DNA from: Watersipora subatra
Lineage: Eukaryota; Bryozoa; Gymnolaemata; Cheilostomatida; Watersiporidae
Direction of reading: 5' to 3'
DNA length: 64,000 nucleotides
NCBI RefSeq assembly: GCF_963576615.1
Contig: NC_088708.1
Span: 57,213,196 to 57,277,195 of the forward strand
The notes beneath the pieces are model-generated. The model worked only from the letters and a program-made list of their open reading frames with translations. It did not search any database and was not told the origin of the DNA. The translations under genes and the position numbers were made by a program. This document shows, piece by piece, positions 42,022-53,728 of this stretch. How positions within the stretch are numbered: position 1 is the stretch's first letter; each line of letters begins with the position of its first letter.

Positions 42022-42782
42022 CTTGAAATAAAAACTCAATACAACCAGTATAATATTGCGTGTTGATAAAATTAGCAAACTGAGGAAAGGTCAAGGTCAA
42101 CTGTCATCTAGTCTAATGCGTATGTAAATAAAACACCGAAAAACAGACTATAAGCAGCATGACTTATAGTCAAAAAATGTTCAAAAAGCTTATTAGTCTG
42201 CATGTCATTGTAAAAAGATTTTCTCCTAAAGTCTCACAAACAGTATGAAAGCTCAAACAACTACATCTATTAGTACAATGGTCATTTTTAAGCTCATGAA
42301 TTCCTTTTAGAGAAAGTTCAATAAACATAAAACTGTTGCAGACTCATTAGAATGTAATACGTATGTAGATTATTTCCTTACAAATTTCTGTATTGTTTAG
42401 GTACTTTAAGTTAATGTTGGTTTTTATAAAAAAGAGTCCTTCATAGAAAGTATTTATTAAAGTGCTAGATAATATAAATAGTTTATATTTACATAATGCT
42501 GATTTTAGTACTCAAGTTTTAGAAATCATGTAAAGGTGAAAGGCTAGGTACAGAGTTTCAAATATAGATTCAACAATAATAATAATGTAATAAGATAAAT
42601 GATTGGCTGATTTTCAACAGAGTAAAAGATAAATGCTAACTGTAGAGAATCAGAGTTTTTATAATAAAGGAAGGATTTTATCAATCTTTGCACATGCAAA
42701 ATTTTTATCATTTTATTTATTGTGATAGTTAATTTATGAAAAGAATATTGATTGAAAGCAGTTGGTTTAGTCTTCACTTAAT

Positions 42783-42835
42783 CAATGAGCATCCAGGGCT
42801 ATACAGTCATAGGGAGCTGCCCTGGATGCTCATTG
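42783..42835. repeat. Perfect 17-bp hairpin
   Basis: CAATGAGCATCCAGGGC (42783-42799) and GCCCTGGATGCTCATTG (42819-42835) are exact reverse complements across a 19-nt loop. Size and stem would suit a short hairpin RNA or a tiny palindromic insertion. Confidence 0.8.
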
Positions 42836-43039
42836 GTTAAAGGAGGAAGCACAGTTCACTATCAGGATACAGGAAGCCAAGTTATTTGGTCTACTCAGTG
42901 CTTAGTGACAATACTTAATAGTTGTTGACGAAGGTAGCTATAAAACCAAGAACACTCTCTATCTGAAAAATAGAGCTCTTATACAATCTTAATCATTTCA
43001 TAGTCAACAGCAACTTTAGTAATTAACACGACAATAAAG

Positions 43040-43170
43040 ACAGAAGAAATAGGAATACGGGAATATAGCAAAAATGCATTACTAAAAAAATCCTTCCGTT
43101 CATATCTTCATTCACTTATCAACATAAAAAAGATTTCAAATAAAATTGGTTTTTTTGTGCATTAGTAGAG
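43040..43170. repeat. Short repeat shared with 47655-47790
   Basis: Shared blocks in the same order: AGGAATAC(G/A)GGAATATAGC, AAAAATGCA, CATTCACTTA/TATTCACTTA, GATTT(C/T)AAATA and TTTTTGTGCATT. An old dispersed or duplicated segment. Confidence 0.6.
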
Positions 43171-43403
43171 CTTCTCACTTAAACACATAATATGTTGTTG
43201 TGTTAAAACTCATGTTTTTGTTTTAACTGTATATCGATATTATATATCTACTATTACATGTTTATACAATTTCCCATATTTTGTTTGTGCATTGGTTAAA
43301 ATATAGCTCAGGTAAGCCTTTACATTCAGTCCTAGAACATCACATTTGTTTCCTGCCAGAACAATACACCAAAATAGACACATTCTTATACTGTATAAAC
43401 ATA

Positions 43404-43523
43404 AAGTCTACAGCACCCGGTATTCCCAGGCAGTCACCCATCCAAGTAGTAACCGGGCTCAACGTTGCTTAGCTTCAGTGATCGGACAAAAATTGGCGTT
43501 TTCAATGTGATATGGCCATAGAC
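43404..43523 (-). pseudogene. 5S rRNA-like gene (120 bp), probably a pseudogene
   Basis: On the minus strand it is exactly 120 nt from GTCTATGGCCATATCAC to GGGTGCTGTAGACTT, collinear with animal 5S rRNA, including AGCTAAGCAACGTTGAGCCC (box A region) and GGATGGGTGACTGCCTGGGA (box C region). Two features argue against function. An internal T5 run (CCAATTTTTGTCC) would act as a Pol III terminator, and no T4 run follows the 3' end (GACTTTATG). It is paired with an inverted partial copy, see 43570-43620. Confidence 0.8.
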
Positions 43524-43569
43524 ACTAAGTGTTTTCTCAACACTCGATATTAACTTGTTAGTTAGTTTA

Positions 43570-43620
43570 GGTTAGTACTTGGATGGGTGGCGGCCTGGGA
43601 ATACCGGGTGCTGTAGACTT
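43570..43620 (+). pseudogene. Inverted partial 5S rRNA copy (3' 51 bp)
   Basis: GGTTAGTACTTGGATGGGTG through to GTGCTGTAGACTT, the 3' end of 5S rRNA, in inverted orientation to the 120-bp copy. The two 51-bp arms differ at only three positions. A T6 run follows immediately, as in real 5S genes. The 5' part of this copy is missing. Confidence 0.8.
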
Positions 43621-43988
43621 TTTTCCATCAGCTTGGATGGAATAATTTTAATAAATAGAATAATTCTAATTTACATTCCTAAAGCTTTTTTATTTACTTC
43701 ATCTCTTTATATCAAGAAATATCATAGCCATATAAATTTTTGTCCAAAACTAGATAATACTGTATGAATTCTATTACTTACTTAAGGCTATCCAGTTACC
43801 TCAGATCTCTTCATCTACACTAGCTATGCAATTGCTAATTGTGTCAAGGTGCTAATCTCCGTACTTTGGAAGGCCTAAATACCTGTGAGATTATTATGAA
43901 ATGCTAAGATGTATTGTAATTAATTTTTATACGCTATAGAGTACATATACTTATTTAGCGCTCATCGATATATTTCATATTTCATATA

Positions 43989-45804
43989 CCCTACAGGATG
44001 AATTCGTTCGCGGAGTTATATTTCGCGAAAATTGTCTTTTCATGCATATTCGCGGATGAATTTATTTGCGGCTGAAAACTGCCACTCTCTAGGAAAAGTT
44101 AACTCTATTGCGGCTAGTAATAGTTATTACTACGCATGCGCACACCGCGTGTTCCGGTTTATATTTAGCTTACAACTGCGGGGCGATCATGCTATTCCAC
44201 GGTAAGCAATTTTTGCTGCGTCCAGAGGTTTTGACGAATATTCATCGCTTTGGAAGCCTTTGATAAGCCAACAACTTGCGGTAAGTAATGAGTTTTTACA
44301 TTTACTAAATTAGTTGAATTTTACTTTGGTTCTTCGGTAAAATGCAATACTACCGTATTTTTTTTCCATCCCTACTGCTTCATTATTTGTTTTAGTGTGA
44401 GAGAGAGAGAGATTTTTCATCATACACCGAAGAACAACGATTGCAAAGGTGGTAGATGTCATTCTTAGAAGATCGCCAATCATTCAGGAATGTCTGGAAA
44501 TTGAGGTTGAAGTGACCGCAGCTACTTACGAGAAGAATATATCTGTTTTTAAAAAAGGAACAAAAACGCCTTTACGAGCACAAATCTTTGGCCAACCGGC
44601 AGAACTTTGCAATAGTAAACCACGAGGAGAGTTCTGATGATAACTTCCTTACCAGCCATGTAGTAGCGGGAAAATCGCCTTCAACACCTACCCAAGACCG
44701 TGACAGCGACAGATCTGCTATTAGTAAAATAACTAGTCAGAAAGCACCATTACACGCTAGTATTCACATATCAAAAGTACCGGTTTAATTTTATTGCCAG
44801 ACAACCGCCATATGGACTAAACTGTATATATTTACTCCATTCATCGTTTGTAAAATTTTATTTGTATTTGAAATATTTTATTTGTACACTCAAGTTTATA
44901 ATAAATTATAATATATCTATACATGAAATAAAATATATAATTTAATCATGTTTGCTACAGCGATATCAAGGAGTTGTTGTCGATGAAGGGGTCTAGGTTG
45001 ACTGGTTGCCTCTCTGCCAATATTCCTGCCTTGATGAATATTACTACTTGTCTCTAGTTTTCGTAATCGGAGTAGGTTGTTTCATTCTCAATCTGCAGTA
45101 AACACAAAAAAGAAAAAATATTAACCGAGTGTTGAGGAAGTACAAAAACAATAGCTGAAGTATTTGATGAAAGCGATCAGTTTTTAAACAAAAGAATTAA
45201 CTAATGCAGTTGATTATGGAAAAACGTATCTGCACTGCAAATCAAATACATACCATAATGTCCAGATCAGAATCATGATCGTCCTTGACTTCGGTATTAG
45301 AGATTGATGAAGTTGATTCTAATGTAGAAAGACTAGGAGAGCTTTTTTGCTATGCTGAAGCCATGCCGAATAACTTATAAAAACTTTGAATAGTTTTGTA
45401 AAGTTTGACACAATGGGCAATAAAGCTCGAAGCCTGGCGATGATTTTAAAGAAGTTTTGGAACTCGGCTACCCTTAGCACTTCTGCCTCGCGGCTATTTT
45501 CGCGATGACGCCATTCTGCATATCTTGTGACAACCTCGAATAATTTTGTAAATGAATGTGATGCATTGCCAATAGTGCTAGCTCAAAGCTCAGGCAATGA
45601 TTTTAAAAATGTTTTGGAACGCAATTACGTTTAGTATTTACATTAAAAACTAGGCTAGCGACTAGTTTTTAATTTGATGCAGTAGTTATTCTCTCTTGTG
45701 ATTAAAAATAGAACTAATTATTCACTGAATTTAATAATTCGCGGGATTGATTGTTCGCGAAATCGCGAATTTTTATGACCAACGAATATTTTCATCTTGT
45801 AGGG
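43989..45804. mobile_element. 1.8-kb TIR element with TA target site and internal transcription unit
   Basis: Ends CCCTACAGGATGAA and, from the right, CCCTACAAGATGAA are inverted and flanked by TA (43987-43988 and 45805-45806). The subterminal regions are rich in TTCGCGAA-like motifs. Inside, on the plus strand, there is a donor GCG|GTAAGT at 44281, a pyrimidine-rich acceptor ending TTTTAG at 44395, two short overlapping frames (44449-44637 and 44588-44788) and AATAAA at 44900 and 44937. A diverged internal duplication of about 140 bp lies at 45370-45640. No transposase motif is recognised. It could be a non-autonomous element that has captured a host exon. Confidence 0.75.
44588..44788 (+). 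other. Short open frame inside the TIR element
   Basis: 66 codons, MANRQNFAIVNHEESSDDNF..., ending TAA about 110 bp before a poly(A) signal. The same frame continues upstream as a Lys/Arg-rich stretch (RIYLFLKKEQKRLYEHKSL) after one in-frame TGA. It may be the 3' end of a decayed or captured gene. Product unknown. Confidence 0.3.
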
Positions 45805-46105
45805 TATTAGATGCGGTGTGTTGAACGTAGGTTTGGAGATCAAATTGATGGCTGCGCATGAAATGTGGAAGGCACTTTTAAACGCTTAGAGTTTGAAACG
45901 ATCGCTATTGTATAGCTGCTCATAGATAAGCGGGTTACTTTGCAGTTATTTTGAAGAGTACATAATTTTGACTCGTTTTTGTTCTGCACGGAGTAATAGG
46001 TGCTAACGATGCGCTGAGATTTTCTTCTTTGTGTAAAACACTTTCGGAACATGGATGTTGATGTTACGGACTTGCTGTAAAACTATAGCAAATACCGGTA
46101 ATTAA

Positions 46106-46149
46106 AGAAAAACGACTCCCCCTTTTGCCATAGGGGGAGTCGTTTTTCT
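46106..46149. repeat. Perfect 17-bp hairpin
   Basis: AGAAAAACGACTCCCCC (46106-46122) and GGGGGAGTCGTTTTTCT (46133-46149) are exact complements with a 10-nt loop. The plus strand ends in a T5 run, so a Pol III transcript could stop here; a regulatory or MITE-like origin cannot be separated. Confidence 0.85.
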
Positions 46150-48084
46150 CATAAAACGAATCCCCAAAAAAACGCATTCTCATAACAATGAACTCGAGTA
46201 ACTGCTTTCGCTTGCGATGAAATAAAACTGTACACGTGGAGCTTAGAAATGGAAAAGTCAAATTGTCTCACAAAGTTTGAAAGCGAATTACAAACCAGAA
46301 TGTAGATTCTACATTATAACAGAAATTACATTCAGCGATGAGCATGCGCCAGAACGTAGCAGAGGTTTGTCTCATTTTATCCGCGGTAACAGACGATGGA
46401 CAGGTCCTTAGAGTTTTTAGTACTCGTGCTAGGGTAGTTTGTCAAAAGAACAACTTGGATTGACGTTTGATAATTGCAAGATCACAAGAAGATGGATATG
46501 GCAGGAAAAATTAGTTTGGCTCGATCAGTTTTTTTCTGTACAAAAACATCTCTAGCAAAAAACTCACCTTTCACTTGAGGGCATGTTTATGCATTAGTAT
46601 TTAAAAGGGAATACTTAGTTTTGAAAATGCTGACAAAATTGTCTAATACGTGTGAAGAAATGGTAGCAAGCCTACAGCACTTGTACAAATTTTGATGACC
46701 TTAAACTACTGGTTTGGAGTGATTTAATTACTTATCGTAGCTAATAAGTGAGCTAGTTGAATATTCGTGAGTGCGGTTAACAACTTTCAGATTAGGAGAG
46801 AGCAAACGACTCCTAACTCATGGAATATGTACTGTATGTTAGAAGTTATAGCTGTGCACACACCAGTTCAACGTAAGTGTACCTGTTTTGAGACTCGATG
46901 TGTTTCTAAAACATCAAGTTATTTGCTTCAATGTAAACATCTTTTTGACACACCGGTTCGCCTATGTAAGAGCTTTCTATGAAGGCCTGTTTTTCAAGTA
47001 GGCCTAAAACTCGCGCATTTTGAGACAAATATTTATTTATTATGAGGGCAGCCAGCTCAATACATTTTAAGATTTATTTCAAAAAACAGAACTACAATGT
47101 GTTCAACTAAGGTTTTTATGTACAGTAAAGTCTGGCCATGAGAAATTTTACTCACCCGTTTATATTACTATAGGTACATGACTGTATATATTGTAGATAA
47201 AAATAACAAGCCTTTGAACAGCACCTATTACTCACCTGTTGTTACACCAAATAGCTTACAAATTAATAGGTGTCATGATAGCGTATTAATTTATATTGAT
47301 AAAAAATAACAGACATCCTGTAGCGAAGTAAAAATTTGTTCTCGCTAAGAGGGTCAGATCGAGCTCTGCAACAATTTTCATTATATATTCTTTGGCTGTA
47401 AAAAGTGTATATTTTATCATACTCGCTAGAAGGTTTTGATGCATCTCACAATGAACTTAATACAGAGATGTACATTATATATTATACGGATTGGCCCGTT
47501 TGAATGTTGGTTTGATAAATAATAAAATTCAATGTACTTGAGAAAAATAACGATTTTAATACAAAGATTTCAGACAGAGTGTAAAATGTTTGTTGCATAT
47601 TTATCTCTTAAGCATAATAAAATATAATTCAAGCTATAATCCAATAGTATTGCTTGCAGTTATGATAGGAATACAGGAATATAGCAAAAATGCAATTTTT
47701 CAAAACTCCTTCAAATTATCTTTTTATTCACTTAACAGCGTAAAAGAGATTTTAAATATATTTCATGTTTTTGTGCATTTTCACTTTCTTGCAGAAGTTC
47801 TGAGTGTCTTTTAAAGATGTGGCTGAACATTGGGCCAACAGTATTATATCGGATGAACTTATTAGTGCTGTTCAGAACATCATTCGTGAACAAAATACAA
47901 TCAATGTGCAAATAGTTTGAGTGAGGACACATTTTTATTTCAATGTTCATTTTGCCAACCATAGAAACAATTTATTTCAGGCACTTATACAAGTCTAACC
48001 AATGAAAAAAATCTATATACATATAAATCTCAACGTTTATTTGTGTGTCTAGTTATAGCAATAAAGTTATAGCATCAAAAATTC

Positions 48085-48445
48085 CACTTTGCACTAGATT
48101 TGAACTCACAACTTTCAGGTCTGTAGGCAGGCATGCTTACTACTAAGCCAAGCAGTCACATTGCTACGCAATAGAATATTTGTGACCATACTTAGTACAC
48201 CAGTTAAAATATGCATGGCTGCAGCGCTTATGAAAATACTATTGGTTACAACTAGTATGCTTGAAGATCATGATTGATTGCGTGAAAGATTGATTGTGTA
48301 ACGAAATGATGAACATGGCTCTTATTATAGTAAGTTAATTTACTAGCTTATAAGTTAATTATTAGACAGCTTAAGTTACTAGCTTAAGTTACTCAAGTTC
48401 AATGGGTAATTATTTAGCTACCCATGCAACGCCGGGCATTCAGTA
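48085..48445 (-). repeat. Repeat family R, copy 4, with tRNA-like tail
   Basis: On the minus strand it starts GAATGCCCGGCGTTGCATGG. About 260 bp later it contains GGCTTAGTAGTAAGCATGCC, then CCTACAGACCTGAAAGTTGT and GAGTTCAAATCTAGTGC, a D-arm, anticodon-arm and B-box-like order. It is a tRNA-derived repeat, not a functional tRNA. Confidence 0.5.
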
Positions 48446-48809
48446 ATAGCAAATAAACTTAGGCTATACTCAAAGTTACAATACCTACATGTACATTGTT
48501 GTTGGTAGAAGAAAACTAGTAATTGTACCCATTTCTTTTACGTTTCCTCTAGTTGGACGAGTTTAAAACAATTACCTCACATGCTGAATTGATATTACAA
48601 GTTGTAGGAGTTTAATCCTTTTATTTTCTGCTGCCAAATAGGCTTGAGTCATAAATCATTGATAATAAGCAGAAGAGTCGATTGCTTTAGATGGTTGATA
48701 TTATCTGGAGAGTATTTCTGCCTAGGTCTAACCTGGGTTATCAATAACATTAAGTGCCCTTTTTCTGAGTGGCCCAGCCACTGCTAGCGCGTAATACCAA
48801 AATAATATT

Positions 48810-48985
48810 TTTAACAGCTGCACGGGTAACAATATTGAATTTTGTTGTGCAACCGTTGTCAGATTGTCGTGGGTTATTAAATAAGTAGTTACCTGGGGAT
48901 GAGGGATTAATGTTGATAGCGATGAGAGAATAAACATATGGCAGCAGATCCTGTTTACCATGGACTATATACCTCGGTGCTGTAT
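48810..48985. repeat. Duplicated segment, copy B (partner at 38960-39130)
   Basis: Matches copy A through AGTTACCTGGGGATGAGGGA and GAATAAACATATGGCAGCAG. Same orientation. Confidence 0.7.
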
Positions 48986-51549
48986 TTATTTTATATGCTC
49001 ATCTGCAAAGATTGCGTGGTTAACCATTACTACTGTGTGGGAGACAGAAAAGATATTAATGATACTGATTAAAACGGCATCAGTTCTCTTATCGTTAGAC
49101 GGTGATTATCATTGCATAACGAACCTTGGCCTCTGATTAAACAATCCGATCATTGGTATCCCATCATCCACTGATAATCATCAAAAACTGAACAAACAGC
49201 GGTTGGGTACAAAAGCGTCGCAAACCATCCTAGGCCTTAACTGTTACTATCATCTTAACACCAAAGGATCTCCACCACCAGAACATAGTTGCATTATAGG
49301 ATGCATAGAACAATCTTATAATTGCCAATACGTGTAAATCAAAATACAGCCTCATCACAAAAAGAATGAAAAGTGGTAAGCTAGGAAATTGAAACTTTTA
49401 AGACGTTTATGTAGTGCCTTATCTCCAAGGAAACTAGTTGTGAACACATAATGAATGGTGCACATTCAGTCACATCTAGTTTCTATGTACTCAGCTCCTA
49501 GTTACTGCGTGAGTAACTCTACTTTCATGTGAATGTATCAATTCCTAGCAGTAGTCTTAAGGACACGCAAGTTTGTGAATAACAAAACATAAAAATACAT
49601 CGGTAAAGCTCTTATTCTCGAGGAGGTAAAGAAGTCACTGAAGGAAATTTTTTTGAAAATTAATTCAGTGATTAAAATATCAACACATGCTGTATTGTCA
49701 GTCATCATCGCTTTATATCAAGCCTCATACAACAAACTGTACAAACAATTAAAATATCCTATAAAAACAGCGAGTTTAAAATATATTTTCATAAATTTCC
49801 AGAAAAATGAAACCTACGCAACATGTAACAATGCAAGTGGTTCTATTGTTTCAAATTAGAAATACTAACGGTTAGTTATATTTTTCTAGACAAAGCATTA
49901 CCCTGAAAATTGAGGAAAAGCTATGCACTCTATAAATTCAGTACGCCCTGCATATTGACCTTTAATTTTCCAGGTTATACCACTTTCGAGAATAGCATTT
50001 ATTAGCATGTCTGTAAAGCAGCACTTAAGCTATGGTGAAAAGTTGATAAAGTGTGCTTCTCTCATATCTGAACACCCGGTTCACTGTTCATAAAGAACAG
50101 CATCCTGCGAGCTCGCGCCGGTAGCCGTGGAGATTCAGGCATGCTTGTTGTTGACATTGCTGACACAGAAGAGATATTGGAACCATTTCGTGTTAGAGAT
50201 TTAGGATCAAGTTGGCAATGCGTTCCCTGCAATCATAAAGGACATGTCTTCAACATCCTCATGATATGTGATGCTGAACTCTATAGTAACAAATTTTATG
50301 TTGATAAAAAATTTTCCACCCTAAATTACTAATCTTGACCTTTTTATTCAAATTGGGTAAAAATCAAGATAGGTATTCATCAGAGATTCCAACCTAATAT
50401 ACATGTATAGACATTTATTTATTCTCCTTTGCAAGTGGAAATGAAATCTTCATAAAAACAAACCAGATGGTTATATGAACAAAGCATAAAATATTGAAAA
50501 ATTGAAATTTTAAATAAATAGAAATTTCTTCTTCAGGCTTGTGCTCGCTCTATATTATATGTAATCTTCGCATTGAACCAATTGCAAAGAGCATATGCTG
50601 CAAAAATCTTGCTCAGATCTCTTGCATTTGTACATCACTATGCGCCGAGTAATTGGAAGAAACCTATATAAAAGCAATGCCAATCACAAGCCAGCTGAAA
50701 CATTAGCAAAGAAAGCTAAACATACTAATATAATGCGCTAAAAACTAATAGAATATTCCAGAATAAGCTTTGTCCAGTGCTCAGTACACCTCACCAGCGT
50801 AATACACCAGCAAAAAGTGCAGAGATTAGGATAGCGATAGCATTTCTATAATTGGTATAGTATAAATTCTATAGCATAAATAGCATTCAAACTAAAAATA
50901 CTCCAGCACCACAAACGTATTGTGGCGACAGCCAAAGACATGTGCTTAACTACACGTATGACGAGATAAATTGATGAAATCTTGGTGAACATATGGGAGT
51001 TGCCCTATCCTGTCGCAAGCAGGGATATTGGAGATTTGATTTATATTTAAGTTTGTTGTATACAAGTAGAGTTAAGCTTAGACCATGTATAAAAATTGTT
51101 TCATAGAATTTTTATGTGTAGCCTCTTAAAATTAGATAAAAACCTACCACACATGTAAAATATTATCAAAATTTCAAAATAAGTCATATTTGTAGTTAGT
51201 AGAACTTAATGCTAATTACAAGAAATGGTGCTGTTAATTATTCACACACAAATCATGAAAATATTTATTGTTGAAACTAACATGGTTGGACAAAGCCATT
51301 CAAGTCAAAATCTCTTCTCAAACAACTGGAAGTAAGTTTAGTTTATCGAATCTCAAGTAAGCTCCATTCATAATCAAAATTAAGACACTTTATACGTCAA
51401 AAATAAATGTAGGAGAAACTAGACTAGTTTCAAGATTTTAACAAGTAATATATATTATGCCTCAAGTATGTGTGAAAAAGCAATGACCTGTGATGAAAAA
51501 ATATGAGTGAGCCAAGCAATGCAACACACAATCTTTCCACGGAATCACT

Positions 51550-51685
51550 AGCCAATCATGGTAGAGCATAGTGAAATGATGGCCAATCACGAGCCAATAA
51601 ATGCACAGCACATGTAACCCAGTAGGTATCAGCAGCCAATAAGAGTAAGGCATAGAAAATAAGAGTCATCATTGACCAATGGTAA
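51550..51685. repeat. Cluster of CCAAT motifs in a degenerate repeat
   Basis: Five or six CCAAT pentamers within about 140 bp (GCCAATCATGG, GGCCAATCACGAGCCAAT, GCCAATAAGAG, GACCAATGG). The spacing is consistent with a degenerate tandem unit rather than an evident promoter, as no gene starts nearby. Confidence 0.5.
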
Positions 51686-52877
51686 AACAGCAATAGATGA
51701 ATAACAATAAATTAACAAAAGCTTGTCACTCCAAACCAACTCAATATCACTCTATAAAAACATCGGTCTGCCTTACAGGAGAAAATTGCCTTTCTGCGGA
51801 TCAGGATGCTATAACAAATTTTTACCAGATTAAACATATTTTTTTGTATTACATAATAAATTATTGTATATATGTAGATTTTTTGGCATCAAATATTCTG
51901 TATAAAAAATAAGAGCTGACCAATTGTGGCTCAAAGTCACAATAACAGAGAAAAGCAAACAGCATTAGCTGCTTCCAATTTTAAACACTATCACAAAGTT
52001 TGGGTCGCCACAAAAAATAAGCACAAAGCATCATAAACCAGTCTAAGGATTTCACAGATAAACCATAAACTAATCTCACAATACACGCATTCAGATGGAA
52101 TACAAATACACGCATTGTATCACTTTATATCTCACACATCGCATTACACTGAGCAACAGGTTATAGACCAAACATGCACACCCACTATAATATGAATAAA
52201 ATTATCAACATATGATAACACGACCTACATGTTGTTCAATGTCTGTGAACCTGTGAGCACACAACTCCTTTTTTGGTTTGCACAAATTGAATGAAGCGCA
52301 TGCGATGTCTAGCTGAGCAAGGATGTCACTCAGAGAAAACGAGTAAGACAAGGAGCACACCACACATTATGTAGTCATAAGCAACTCACTTCATCGTTAC
52401 CGCTCTATAGCTACTTTGGCCTTTGCTTTGTGCTTGAAGACAAAACAGCGAAACGATAACATGTATTGGAATTGATACAAGTTTGCAGCAGAAGCTACGG
52501 TAAAAACAAAAACAACAAAGACAACCATAGAGTGAAGCGTAGAGTGTGGCGTAGAGTAGACCATAAAGTGGACACAATGCTAACTAACTAGAAAACAGTA
52601 TTTCTAAAACATTGATATTTTACTCTGTTCTTTTTAGAAGTTCATATCATCTGGCATAAATAGTTAAAATGGTAAAAGATAATGTAAAAAAATGGTCATG
52701 TGATTTAATGGTCAGGTGTACATGCGATGGAATCATTAAGTAAACATATGATCAAGTGGCTATGTGAAGTGATCATGTGACCATATGAAGTAAACGTGTG
52801 GCCATGTGATCAATTTTAAAAATCCTAATTTCAATACATTTCAATAATTTACAATCATAAAAGCTTTAAAAAAGAGT

Positions 52878-52887
52878 TTATTTATTT
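52878..52887 (-). terminator. Candidate poly(A) signals for BRSK
   Basis: On the minus strand, AATAAA occurs twice in the short stretch TTTATTTATT of the plus strand, about 590 nt beyond the BRSK stop codon. If used, the 24-bp minisatellite would be part of the mRNA. Confidence 0.3.
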
Positions 52888-52959
52888 TATATAAAAACTT
52901 AATGAGAATTAATTGTCAATGCTATTGTCTAATGCTATCTATATTTATATATTTATAAT

Positions 52960-53312
52960 ATTAATCTTTACCTACTGACCAATGTTAATCTTTACCTACA
53001 GACCAATGTTAATCTTTACCTACAGACCAATGTTAATCTTTGCCTACTGACCAATGTTAATATTTACCTACAGACCAATGTTAATCTTTACCTACAGACC
53101 AACGTTAATCTTTACCTACAGACCAATGTTAATCTTTACCTACAGACCAATGTTAATCTTTACCCACTGCCCAATGTTAATCTTTACCTACAGACCAATG
53201 TTAATTTTTACCTACAGACTAATGTTAATTTTCACCTACTGACCATTGTTAGTCTTTACCTACAGACCAATGTTAATCTTTACCTACTGACCAATGTTAA
53301 TCTTTACCTACA
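52960..53312. repeat. 24-bp minisatellite (about 14-15 copies)
   Basis: Unit CCAATGTTAATCTTTACCTA plus CAGA or CTGA. Copies vary at a few positions. It lies just past the BRSK stop, in its likely 3' UTR or flank. Confidence 0.9.
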
Positions 53313-53471
53313 AATAATATTAATGTTGCGTTTATAATCTTTTGTTTTCCCTACAACTTTATACTAATAGTGAAACATTTTTGTATTTTGAGACAACAGA
53401 TCATAAGTTATTGATTCAAATATTAGTATTCCCTTGCGCATCAGTATATTAATTATCAGTTAATTAATACA

Positions 53472-53728
53472 TTAAAATACTTCCACATAATTTATTTCGT
53501 AAGAACTATCACCCGATGACAAAATAGAGTGTAAACTCACCGTGTCATTTTCTTTGCCGACACCTGGTGATATCCTGTCAGAGGTGAGTGATGAGGAACG
53601 TGACGAACAGGAAGAACCGTCACTGCTCAGGTTGTCTGTGGCGACAGCGAGCTGATTTCGGTGGACACGAGAATTAAGTAAGGAGCTTTGCATAATCTCA
53701 CAGAGTCTCTTGAAGCGCCGTATTGGAC
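53472..53728 (-). CDS. BRSK: BRSK last exon
   Basis: Encodes PIRRFKRLCEIMQSSLLNS and a Ser-rich tail to TAA. The PIRRFKR block matches the vertebrate PSRRFKR at the end of the KA1-like region. An in-frame ACG|GTGAGT at 53541 is a perfect donor, so either the exon is terminal (257 nt) or it is spliced on (188 nt) to an exon I did not identify. Confidence 0.85.

Larger units (their letters stand above)
45807..52950. other. Gene-poor intergenic region
   Basis: Apart from the repeats listed separately I see no supported exon. Short frames (for example near 50141, 46767 and 49653) lack splice sites and recognisable similarity. Confidence 0.45.

Noticed and set aside
48085-48175. Possible functional tRNA gene (minus strand)
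   Set aside because: It has a D-arm and B-box order, but the acceptor stem does not pair and the block is part of a dispersed repeat.
53054-53242. 62-codon plus-strand frame of repeated LIFTYRPM units
   Set aside because: By-product of the 24-bp minisatellite.
52960-53312. CRISPR-like array
   Set aside because: Contiguous 24-bp tandem repeat with no spacers, in a eukaryotic sequence.
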